The notes beneath the pieces are model-generated. The model had not been told where the DNA came from and ran no database searches. It was given only the letters and a program-made list of their open reading frames with translations. Shown in pieces: positions 1 through 5,433 of a stretch of 15,940 nucleotides of DNA (positions are counted from its first letter, which is position 1; each line of letters begins with the position of its first letter). This DNA is from Bacillota bacterium (GTDB taxonomy: Bacteria > Bacillota > Clostridia > Lachnospirales > Lachnospiraceae), in contig JAEXGM010000188.1 in the NCBI GenBank assembly GCA_023450835.1, positions 1-15,940 on the forward strand, in the 5' to 3' direction. The translations under genes and the position numbers were made by a program.

Positions 1-2344
1 CCTCTAATGATTCCACGTTTTTATCGTTCATGACTTTGCGGATCATTTTAGCTCCCATTCCCATCATGTTCATATTGGAAAGTTTAAGCTTTCTGCTTCC
101 TCTTGGCATCATCTTTCCAAACATACCGTCCATTAAACCTTTTTTCAGTTTTACTTTCTCAGGTTTTCTTAGAATATTCAGCCCCCAGAAGGTAAAGAAC
201 ATGGTGACTTTTCTTCCCATGGAAGCGGCGCCGTTTGCTATGATAAAGGAGGCGATGGCTTTATCCAGATCACCGCTGAATACGACCATGGTCTTATTGT
301 TCTTATTGCTTGCAGTAACTGCCTCCTCTGTCTTTACTGCGCCTTTCTTTATGACGGCGGTAATGCCGCCTTTTTCTCTCTGACGGGACAGCAGCTGGTT
401 TCCGGTATTTTTACACCAGGCATTTACATCTTCATAGAATCCGGGGTCGGAAGCATTGGCTTTTAGCACTTCTCCTTCCTTTAACTGGTCTACGGCTTCT
501 TTTACCCGGAGCAAAGGGCCCGGACAGCAGATTCCTGTACAGTCCAGTGTCTTATCAATTCTTATGTCCATATCTTCCTTTTCTTCTCCAACGGTTCCTT
601 TGCTATCCCTATCCTGAAGTTCCTTAGGGGTATTCACCGGTACTGCTTCTGAAATCTCAGCGGCACGAATTTCTTCTCTCTCGCTGTTTTGCTCTCTTTC
701 TACCTGGTAGAGGTAATCCTTGGCACTCAGGTAGCCGCCGCTGACGTTCTGCACCTGATAGCCTCTTTGTGTAAGAATCCGGTCTGCTACATAACCTCTA
801 AGCCCTACCTGGCAGTAGAGAATAATTTTCTTATCCCGGTCAAGTTCATCCAGCCTTTCCCTTAGCTCATTTAAAGGAATATTCACAGAGCCTTCCATAT
901 GTCCAAGCTCATATTCCTCGAAATTTCTTACGTCCAGGAACAGAAAATCCTCTGAATCTTCAAATACTTCCTCCCAGGTAGTTACGTGGCTGAGTCCCTT
1001 TCTTACATTCTCAGCTGCATATCCTGCCATATTTACAGGGTCTTTTGCGGAGGAAAAAGGAGGTGCATAGGATAAATCCAGTTTTGTCAGGTCCTCTGTA
1101 GTTCCTTTTAAGGTCATGACCGTAGATATTACATCAATACGTTTGTCAACCCCTTCATAGCCTGTTGCCTGTGCCCCTAGAATCTTTCCTTCCATGTTAA
1201 ACAGCAGCTTTAAGGATATGTTAAAGGCACCCGGATAGTAGGAGGCATGGGACATGGGATAGAGATGTACGGATTTATAGTTGATCCCTGCTGCCTTCAG
1301 TGTTCTCTCATTGGCCCCTGTTCTGGCTGCTGTCAGATCGAATACTTTTATAATAGAGGTCCCAAGAAATCCTTCAAAAACAGAAGGAATGCCTGCTATA
1401 TTGTCCGCTGCGATTCTTCCCTGTTTATTGGCAGGGCCGGCCAGGGCTACGGCAGCTTTATTACCTGTTACATAATCAATGCCTTCTATGGCATCCCCTA
1501 CCGCATAGATACCTTCTATATTGGTCTGAAGTCTTTCATTGACCTTGATGTGTCCTCTTTCTCCCAATGCGATTCCGCTGGTGCGAAGGAACTCTGTGTC
1601 CGGTCTGACTCCCATGGCAAGAATAACGAGTTCTGCTTCCAATACCCTGCCACTCTTTAACTGCACTTTTACGCTGTGTTCCGTATCAGAGAATCCGGTG
1701 ATACCATCGTTTAAGAATAAGCGGATGCCATTCTGAGCAAGCTCCCTTTCCGCGGATATGACCATATCATCATCAAATGGTGCCAGAATATGAGGCGCCG
1801 CTTCCACGAGACAAGTCTCTATCCCTTTCTCTTTCAGGTTCTCGGCCATCTCCACACCGACAAAACCACCGCCGATTACAATAGCACCGGAAGGCTTTTT
1901 CTCTTCCACCACTCTTTTGATTTTATCCGTATCGGGAACATTTCGAAGAGTATAGATACGGCTGCTGTCTATTCCTGGTATTCCCGGTCTTAATGCCTTT
2001 GCCCCCGGTGAAAGAATCAGGTCATCAAAGCTTTCCTCGTAAATACCTCTGTCCTTGCTCTGTACCGTAACACATCTTTTTGCCGTGTCTACGGCAATTA
2101 CTTCACTGTTTATTCTGACATCAATGCGGAATCTATCCTTCATTGCCTGAGGTGTCTGCACCAGCAGCTTATCTCTTTCTTTTATGGTGTCGCCGATATA
2201 ATAAGGGAGCCCGCAATTCGCATAGGATATATATCCATCTCTTTCGAACATGATTATCTCGATATTTTCATCCAATCTTCTCAGACGTGCCGCCGCAGAG
2301 GCCCCGCCTGCAACTCCGCCTACTATCAATACTTTCTTACCCAT
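1..2344 (-). CDS. CoA-disulfide reductase fused to rhodanese, TusA-like and DsrE-like domains (3' end outside window)
   Basis: FAD- and NAD(P)H-dependent flavoprotein of the CoA-disulfide/persulfide reductase type; 781 residues are visible and the C-terminus runs off the window. Seen in order: N-terminal FAD-binding GGVAGG (about 9-14), redox Cys44 in SYANCGLPYYIG, nucleotide-binding GGGFVG (158-163), the second FAD motif YAVGDA (about 280-285), the dimerisation domain to about 435, a rhodanese domain (about 455-545) with active-site loop CQVGLRG at Cys511, a TusA-like domain (about 597-655) with the CPxP motif at Cys607, and the start of a DsrE-like domain (from about 684, VVFSGDLDKA). Known for the family: reduction of CoA disulfide, CoA persulfide or polysulfide, with rhodanese and TusA cysteines relaying sulfane sulfur. 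The order suggests cytoplasmic persulfide handling; the true substrate is unknown. The start at 2344 is preceded by a GAAAGGTG ribosome site and lies 29 bp after the arsR-family gene, so the two probably share a transcript. Confidence 0.9.
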   Translation of the reverse strand, partial: MGKKVLIVGGVAGGASAAARLRRLDENIEIIMFERDGYISYANCGLPYYIGDTIKERDKLLVQTPQAMKDRFRIDVRINSEVIAVDTAKRCVTVQSKDRGIYEESFDDLILSPGAKALRPGIPGIDSSRIYTLRNVPDTDKIKRVVEEKKPSGAIVIGGGFVGVEMAENLKEKGIETCLVEAAPHILAPFDDDMVISAERELAQNGIRLFLNDGITGFSDTEHSVKVQLKSGRVLEAELVILAMGVRPDTEFLRTSGIALGERGHIKVNERLQTNIEGIYAVGDAIEGIDYVTGNKAAVALAGPANKQGRIAADNIAGIPSVFEGFLGTSIIKVFDLTAARTGANERTLKAAGINYKSVHLYPMSHASYYPGAFNISLKLLFNMEGKILGAQATGYEGVDKRIDVISTVMTLKGTTEDLTKLDLSYAPPFSSAKDPVNMAGYAAENVRKGLSHVTTWEEVFEDSEDFLFLDVRNFEEYELGHMEGSVNIPLNELRERLDELDRDKKIILYCQVGLRGYVADRILTQRGYQVQNVSGGYLSAKDYLYQVEREQNSEREEIRAAEISEAVPVNTPKELQDRDSKGTVGEEKEDMDIRIDKTLDCTGICCPGPLLRVKEAVDQLKEGEVLKANASDPGFYEDVNAWCKNTGNQLLSRQREKGGITAVIKKGAVKTEEAVTASNKNNKTMVVFSGDLDKAIASFIIANGAASMGRKVTMFFTFWGLNILRKPEKVKLKKGLMDGMFGKMMPRGSRKLKLSNMNMMGMGAKMIRKVMNDKNVESLE

Positions 2345-2373
2345 TGTTTTTCGCACCTTTCTTTCAAAATGCA

Positions 2374-2652
2374 TTATTTTATCAATATCTTTACCAGTTC
2401 TGCCACTCTTTCATCGCAGACGCTATAATAAATCTCAAGTCCCTCTCTGCGTCCTTCTATAATTCCTGCTGACTTTAATTTCTGCAAATGCTGGGATATG
2501 GTGGACTGAGGAGAGTTTAAGCAAGTATACATATAGCTGACATTGCACTCACCCTTCTCCAGCAGCCCCTTTACTATACACAGACGCACAGGATGTGCAA
2601 GTACCTTAAGCATCTCTGCCGCCTCATTGTAATGATTCACGTTGTTATCCAT
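2374..2652 (-). CDS. ArsR/SmtB-family winged-helix repressor
   Basis: A 92-residue protein with the compact ArsR fold: AHPVRLCIVKGLL (19-31), the recognition-helix segment SPQSTISQHLQKLKSAGII (47-65) and the beta-wing GRREGLEIYYSV (67-78). Family members are dimeric repressors released from DNA by metals or thiol oxidation. Cysteines are at 25, 36, 44 and 79. None form the classical CxC metal site, and Cys36 lies where many thiol or metal sensors carry a ligand, so reactive-sulfur sensing is possible but unproven. The gene is immediately upstream of the CoA-disulfide reductase fusion and probably co-transcribed, which suggests it controls that gene and itself. A ribosome site GGTGAGG sits 6-7 bases before the ATG. 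The promoter lies within an inverted repeat 43-74 bp upstream, consistent with autoregulation. Family assignment is firm; the effector is inferred from context only. Confidence 0.88.
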   Translation of the reverse strand: MDNNVNHYNEAAEMLKVLAHPVRLCIVKGLLEKGECNVSYMYTCLNSPQSTISQHLQKLKSAGIIEGRREGLEIYYSVCDERVAELVKILIK

Positions 2653-2694
2653 GGATACCTCACCTAATCTAGATTTTTTATTTTATATAAATCA

Positions 2695-2726
2695 ATATAT
2701 TTATATATTACGATATATAAATATAT
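2695..2726. promoter_or_regulatory. Inverted repeat, probable ArsR-family operator
   Basis: A perfect 14-bp inverted repeat: ATATATTTATATAT (2695-2708), 4-nt centre TACG, ATATATAAATATAT (2713-2726). A further copy of the 8-mer ATATAAAT at 2685-2692 pairs with ATTTATAT at 2699-2706, so the 8-mer occurs three times in alternating orientation. The repeat covers the spacer and -10 of the operon promoter. AT-rich imperfect palindromes are usual for ArsR-family repressors; binding here is inferred. Confidence 0.55.
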
Positions 2727-2733
2727 ATGTCAA
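2705..2733 (-). promoter_or_regulatory. Promoter of the arsR-CoADR operon
   Basis: On the minus strand, a perfect -35 TTGACA (2733-2728) is followed by a 17-bp spacer and a -10 TAATAT (2710-2705). The inferred start near 2698 gives a leader of about 45 nt with the GGTGAGG ribosome site before the ATG at 2652. The spacer and -10 lie inside a palindrome, so a bound repressor would block RNA polymerase. Confidence 0.6.
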
Positions 2734-2781
2734 TACTATGATAATGTTTCCTGTAAAATAAAAGTTTTTACAATAAAACTA

Positions 2782-2807
2782 CCTCTTAAAGGAATCCCTT
2801 TAAGAGG
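2782..2807 (-). terminator. Possible terminator of the nitroreductase transcript
   Basis: An 11-bp perfect stem (CCTCTTAAAGG / CCTTTAAGAGG) with a 4-nt loop. Read on the minus strand it is followed by TAGTTTTATTG, a broken U-tract; on the plus strand no U-tract follows. It lies between the nitroreductase gene and the arsR promoter, where a minus-strand terminator would separate the two transcripts. Confidence 0.4.
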
Positions 2808-2925
2808 CCGGTGATAACTGCAGCCTTACAATATGATTTGAACTTCAAAATCCCTCTTTTTGAGGAGACCCATACCAAATGTTATAACAGTACAAAAGAC
2901 AGTGCTGATGTCTGTTATACTGATA

Positions 2926-2969
2926 TGACCCCACAAAGTTAGATTTTTAAGTCTAACTTTGTGGGGTCA
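2926..2969. repeat. 44-bp element of two perfect 18-bp inverted arms
   Basis: The left arm TGACCCCACAAAGTTAGA (2926-2943) and right arm TCTAACTTTGTGGGGTCA (2952-2969) are exact reverse complements around an 8-nt centre. It begins 15 bp after the nitroreductase stop codon and has no U-tract on either side. It could act as a transcript-end hairpin. The outer TGACCCC...AGTTAGA pattern resembles, from memory, ends of some IS3-family elements, so it may be a minimal transposon remnant. No target duplication is visible next to the arms. Confidence 0.7.
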
Positions 2970-2983
2970 GTTCATACTCTCCA

Positions 2984-3730
2984 TCAAACTGTTTTTATAG
3001 TGGCAAGATAGATAAATCCCTTCGGTACGGATGACTTTTCAAAGACTGTCTTCATGGATTTGCCCTGGTTTTTAGCAGATAAGCTCAGATGGCATAATGC
3101 AATGCCCATATCAATGGTATTTAACCTTGCCATAATCGGCTCTTTGATAAGTCCGGTATGCTTCCTGCAGGCAACAATATTCTCCCCTTCACCGGTGAAA
3201 TACCAATTCTGGGAATTCGTTGCGGAGGGTGCCAGGCGGACTGCTTCCAAAAGCTCCGTGCTATCCGGTATATCAGTGATTTCGTCTATAGCTTTCCTTT
3301 TAAACTCTTCCTTACTGTTTCTATGCACTTCTTCCTCCGCTTTTCCAAAGGCCAGCATAATAACAAATGAAAGTCCATCCAAGGATTCCGGCAATGCTAC
3401 TGAGGGTTTCGCCATACCAAGCCAGCAGCTGCCTAAATTATTTTCCGAAAGAAATAAATCCATCTGCTGCAGCATATAACCTGCATTCAGGAGATAATTA
3501 TCTTTGTGCTCTGAATAGATTCCGACATAATGAGGTGCTTTTACCGCCATCAGACTCTTTACATCCTCATGAGGAAAGAATCCAAACTTCACATTGATAT
3601 CCGGAATCAACGGTTCCACAGTCTCCCCAAATTCTTTTATACTTTGTAATATGCTGCTATCCAAAGGAGACATATCATACTTCCTTACGGATTTCCTCTT
3701 TTGTATTACTTCATATAATTCTGTTTTCAT
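2984..3730 (-). CDS. Nitroreductase-family protein (TM1586-like)
   Basis: A 248-residue flavoprotein of the nitroreductase superfamily. Seen: the N-terminal FMN-contact segment RKSVRKY (12-18), a central stretch LSENNLGSCWLGM that fits the conserved helix near the flavin, and a second motif LAPSATNSQNW in the C-terminal half. The split arrangement, with two nitroreductase-like halves and the second APSATNSQNW block, matches the putative TM nitroreductase family rather than classical NfsB-type enzymes. Family members bind FMN and use NAD(P)H; the physiological substrate is unknown. The start at 3730 is set by a GGGAG ribosome site six bases upstream. The leader of about 215 nt contains two tandem hairpin repeats. 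The gene is probably monocistronic: its own promoter lies upstream, and hairpins separate it from the arsR gene downstream. Confidence 0.85.
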   Translation of the reverse strand: MKTELYEVIQKRKSVRKYDMSPLDSSILQSIKEFGETVEPLIPDINVKFGFFPHEDVKSLMAVKAPHYVGIYSEHKDNYLLNAGYMLQQMDLFLSENNLGSCWLGMAKPSVALPESLDGLSFVIMLAFGKAEEEVHRNSKEEFKRKAIDEITDIPDSTELLEAVRLAPSATNSQNWYFTGEGENIVACRKHTGLIKEPIMARLNTIDMGIALCHLSLSAKNQGKSMKTVFEKSSVPKGFIYLATIKTV

Positions 3731-3733
3731 ATT

Positions 3734-3881
3734 TGGCTCCCATCTGTGTGCTTTAGCACACGTATAAATCAGGGGGAGTGAAAGCTTTCTCTTTCACTCT
3801 TGGCTCCCATCTGTGCGCTTTAGCACACGTATAAATCAAGGGGAGTGAAAGGCATCCTCTTTCACTCTTGGCTCCCATCTG
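3734..3881 (-). repeat. Tandem 67/68-bp repeats in the nitroreductase leader
   Basis: Two nearly identical units (3734-3800, 67 bp; 3801-3868, 68 bp) and the first 13 bp of a third (3869-3881) lie head to tail. Each unit carries a 9-bp stem GAGTGAAAG/CTTTCACTC with a variable 6- or 7-nt loop, a second hairpin around GCTTTAGC, and, on the transcribed strand, the GATGGGAGCCA block containing the ribosome site used by the nitroreductase gene. Differences fall mainly in the first loop; one change in the second stem leaves a G-U pair in the minus-strand RNA. This is the pattern of a transcribed structural element, perhaps regulating translation. A dispersed repeat family is an alternative. Confidence 0.8.
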
Positions 3882-3951
3882 CATGTCCATTAGCCCCTTC
3901 AGGTTACTAAAGCACATATGTACATTCTCTTTTTATTAACTATCTATGAAA

Positions 3952-3957
3952 ATTATA
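3952..3957 (-). promoter_or_regulatory. Candidate -10 of the nitroreductase promoter
   Basis: A perfect TATAAT on the minus strand (3957-3952). The -35 region, TTATAC or a shifted alternative near 3975-3981, is weak. If used, transcription starts near 3945 and both leader repeats fall inside the transcript. Confidence 0.4.
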
Positions 3958-4154
3958 CCTTACAATTCAGGATCGGTATAAATTCAGAGCAATAAATCTA
4001 CTCTTGTAGAATTTTTTCCTATTTCTTACTCTTTGTTTTCGAACTGCGGACATCACTGTATGCCATGTCTTTTGCACCTTTTTACAAAAATGCGCTTCAC
4101 CCGCAGTAATACTTGCATTTAGAAGCTTTCACACAATAAAAATAACTCTTTACT

Positions 4155-4183
4155 TTAGAACTGCATAGTGTTAAAATTATAGT
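4155..4183 (+). promoter_or_regulatory. Candidate promoter of the yerC-like gene
   Basis: -10 TATAGT (4178-4183) with a weak -35 TTAGAA (4155-4160) at 17-bp spacing. The inferred start near 4190 would leave a leader of about 35 nt containing the AGGAG ribosome site (4213-4217). Confidence 0.4.
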
Positions 4184-4225
4184 ATCAAAGAAGCCCTAAG
4201 AATATAACAAACAGGAGATGAAAAA

Positions 4226-4558
4226 TTGAGTAAAAATATAAGAACCCATGCTGTGGATTATTTATTTGAAGCCATCTTGAGTCTGAAGAGCCAGGAAGAA
4301 TGCTATACTTTCTTTGAAGATATCTGTACGGTAAATGAACTGTTGTCACTATCCCAGCGTTTTGAAGTTGCAAGAATGCTGCGTGACCATAAGACTTACT
4401 TAGAAATTGCTGAAAAGACAGGTGCCTCAACAGCTACTATCAGCCGGGTAAACCGTTCCTTGAACTATGGTAAGGACGGATACGATATGGTATTTTCAAG
4501 AATATCTGACTTTAAAGAAGACGAGTTTTCCGAAGGTGAAGAAATTAAAAATGACTAA
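4226..4558 (+). CDS. yerC: YerC/YecD-family TrpR-like DNA-binding protein
   Basis: A 110-residue protein of the TrpR-related YerC/YecD family of Firmicutes. Seen: the helical N-terminal part VDYLFEAILSLKSQEECYTF, the segment NELLSLSQRFEVARML typical of TrpR-like proteins, the helix-turn-helix YLEIAEKTGASTATISRVNR (about 57-76), and a short acidic tail. TrpR itself represses tryptophan genes; no such role is established for YerC, and no trp genes are in the window. Translation starts at TTG 4226, eight bases after AGGAG; an in-frame ATG with a ribosome site is not available. In Bacillus subtilis yerC lies close to pcrA. Here both occur within about 7 kb, with the DUF1836 and GH87 genes and one small gene between them. 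It ends at a terminator shared with the convergent DUF1836 gene. Confidence 0.87.
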   Translation: MSKNIRTHAVDYLFEAILSLKSQEECYTFFEDICTVNELLSLSQRFEVARMLRDHKTYLEIAEKTGASTATISRVNRSLNYGKDGYDMVFSRISDFKEDEFSEGEEIKND

Positions 4559-4560
4559 AT

Positions 4561-4616
4561 AATAAAAGTCTGTCTGAAAGGCTAACACCTTAAAGTCAGA
4601 CTTTTATTGTTTTTTC
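4561..4616. terminator. Shared terminator between yerC-like and DUF1836 genes
   Basis: A 12-bp perfect stem (AATAAAAGTCTG 4561-4572 / CAGACTTTTATT 4597-4608) with TTTTTT following on the plus strand. It terminates the yerC-like gene. On the minus strand it overlaps the DUF1836 stop codon and is followed by a weaker T-rich run, so it may work in both directions. Confidence 0.8.
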
Positions 4617-5209
4617 TTTAATTCATTCGTGGCATCATCTATCAGCTTTTCAATCATCTGCTTTTTCAGATAAACATCAAAGCCTAACATGCAGATAAAA
4701 GAGAACATGTTTAAGAATTCTTTATCTTCCGGAGATTTTACATCCTGGAAGGTGTCCTGAGACTTCCTATACTTTCTGATAACATCTTTTAATAAATTGT
4801 CCATCTGCTCTTCTTCATATTTAAAAACTTCTTTATATATCTCTTCCAGCCCAATCTCTGAATCCCCCCAGTATTTTTCCGTCAAGGGATTAAATATCTG
4901 CTGAATGTCATTGATACTAAGGATATTCTTAAAATAATAAATGAAAATCAGCATCAGCATATGCTCTTTTGAATACTTCTTCTTACTGGGCGGAGGCAGA
5001 AGTTCATTCTTTGTATAATTATTAATCATGGTCTTTGTAAGCAGCTTATCCTCATTGTAACGCTTTGAGGATTTCAGATGCTCGTCCATAAAAGTCGTGA
5101 CCTGATCCATGTATAAATCAATGTTTGGGATATCATCCGGATCCACGTAATCCAGTTTTTTCATTCCCTGAATAAGAGCCTTTAAATACTTATCATCCCG
5201 AAAGTCCAT
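4604..5209 (-). CDS. DUF1836-family protein
   Basis: A 201-residue cytoplasmic protein. The pattern of an N-terminal alpha-helical part, then TKTMINNYTKNELLPPPSKKKYSKEH followed by a hydrophobic helix MLMLIFIYYFKNILS and IQQIF, matches the DUF1836 family of Firmicutes. Its PPP-x-K-x-Y segment next to a helical bundle recalls MerR-like or other helix-turn-helix regulators. The function is unknown. A longer frame with starts at 5302 and 5230 exists, but the promoter -10 lies at 5234-5229, so those codons are outside or at the edge of the transcript. The AGAGGTG ribosome site fits the ATG at 5209. The gene is divergent from the GH87 gene and convergent with the yerC-like gene. Its position beside the GH87 promoter does not by itself make it that gene's regulator. 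Confidence 0.75.
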   Translation of the reverse strand: MDFRDDKYLKALIQGMKKLDYVDPDDIPNIDLYMDQVTTFMDEHLKSSKRYNEDKLLTKTMINNYTKNELLPPPSKKKYSKEHMLMLIFIYYFKNILSINDIQQIFNPLTEKYWGDSEIGLEEIYKEVFKYEEEQMDNLLKDVIRKYRKSQDTFQDVKSPEDKEFLNMFSFICMLGFDVYLKKQMIEKLIDDATNELKKKQ

Positions 5210-5228
5210 TATAATCACCTCTTCTCCC

Positions 5229-5257
5229 ATTATATAGTATGAAAAACCTGCTGTAAA
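5229..5257 (-). promoter_or_regulatory. Promoter of the DUF1836 gene
   Basis: -35 TTTACA (5257-5252), 17-bp spacer, perfect -10 TATAAT (5234-5229) on the minus strand. The expected start near 5222 gives a leader of only about 13 nt, just enough to hold the AGAGGTG ribosome site. This is what fixes the start codon at 5209. Confidence 0.75.
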
Positions 5258-5308
5258 CAAATATTTAACAGTCATTATGAAAATAATAGAAGAATTGCAC
5301 AAATCCAG

Positions 5309-5338
5309 TTGACAAAGAAAGCGCTATGAAGTTATAAT
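5309..5338 (+). promoter_or_regulatory. Promoter of the GH87 gene
   Basis: Perfect -35 TTGACA (5309-5314), 18-bp spacer, perfect -10 TATAAT (5333-5338). The start is expected near 5345, inside the palindrome at 5341-5354, with a leader of about 90 nt. A promoter this close to consensus with two adjacent operator-like sites suggests strong expression held down by repression. Confidence 0.8.
5316..5329. promoter_or_regulatory. cre-like site (CcpA) in the GH87 promoter spacer
   Basis: AGAAAGCGCTATGA matches 11 of 14 positions of the common cre form TGAAAGCGCTTTCA, including the whole central GAAAGCGCT. It sits between the -35 and -10, a repressing position. CcpA binding is inferred; the last four bases fit poorly. 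Confidence 0.5.
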
Positions 5339-5340
5339 AA

Positions 5341-5354
5341 GTTAACCGGTTAAC
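5341..5354. promoter_or_regulatory. LacI-family-type operator
   Basis: GTTAACCGGTTAAC is a perfect 14-bp palindrome with a central CG, the layout bound by LacI/GalR-family repressors. It begins 3 bp after the -10 and spans the expected transcription start, so bound repressor would block initiation. No LacI-family gene is in the window. Confidence 0.65.
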
Positions 5355-5433
5355 CAATTGAAAATAAAGGATGAATTCGTCTTTGGTATTTTGCTTTTCT
5401 TTGCAATAGAATCTTGGAGGAGGTTATTTTTTG

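Larger units (their letters stand above)
2653..2983. other. Intergenic region between nitroreductase and arsR genes
   Basis: This 331-bp stretch holds no credible gene. It contains the arsR promoter/operator (2685-2733), a hairpin (2782-2807), a palindrome TGTTATAACA (2880-2889) with an inverted partner CTGTTATA (2912-2919), and an 18-bp inverted repeat (2926-2969). I see no ORF with a ribosome site on either strand. Confidence 0.7.
3731..4225. other. Intergenic region between the nitroreductase and yerC-like genes
   Basis: A 495-bp divergent intergenic stretch. It holds the nitroreductase leader repeats (3734-3881), its likely -10 (3952-3957), a short stem-loop TCTACTCTTGTAGA with a following T-tract (3997-4017), and the yerC-like promoter near 4155-4183. 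No gene with a ribosome site was found in 3890-4200. Confidence 0.65.

Noticed and set aside
1247..1736. Several plus-strand ORFs of 64-137 codons.
   Set aside because: They are antisense to the CoA-disulfide reductase gene, lack ribosome sites and have no recognisable motifs.
3753..3878. A 41-codon minus-strand ORF beginning MGAKSERG within the nitroreductase leader repeats.
   Set aside because: It has no ribosome site, and the 67/68-bp unit length breaks the frame between copies, so coding is not conserved.
3997..4017. TCTACTCTTGTAGA stem-loop identical to the crRNA handle stem of some Cas12a repeats.
   Set aside because: It is a single copy with no second repeat, spacers or cas genes, and is followed by a T-run. 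A short chance hairpin or weak terminator is more likely.
4218..4229. Three-codon ORF ATG AAA AAT TGA overlapping the yerC-like TTG start.
   Set aside because: The ATG directly abuts AGGAG with no spacing, so initiation is unlikely; the TTG has correct spacing.
5210..5302. N-terminal extension of the DUF1836 protein by 31 residues (start at 5302).
   Set aside because: The promoter -10 and -35 lie inside this extension, and the ribosome site fits the ATG at 5209.
5371..5409. A 12-codon ORF in the GH87 leader starting ATGAATTCG.
   Set aside because: Its AAAGG is directly adjacent to the ATG with no spacer. No attenuator-like structure follows.
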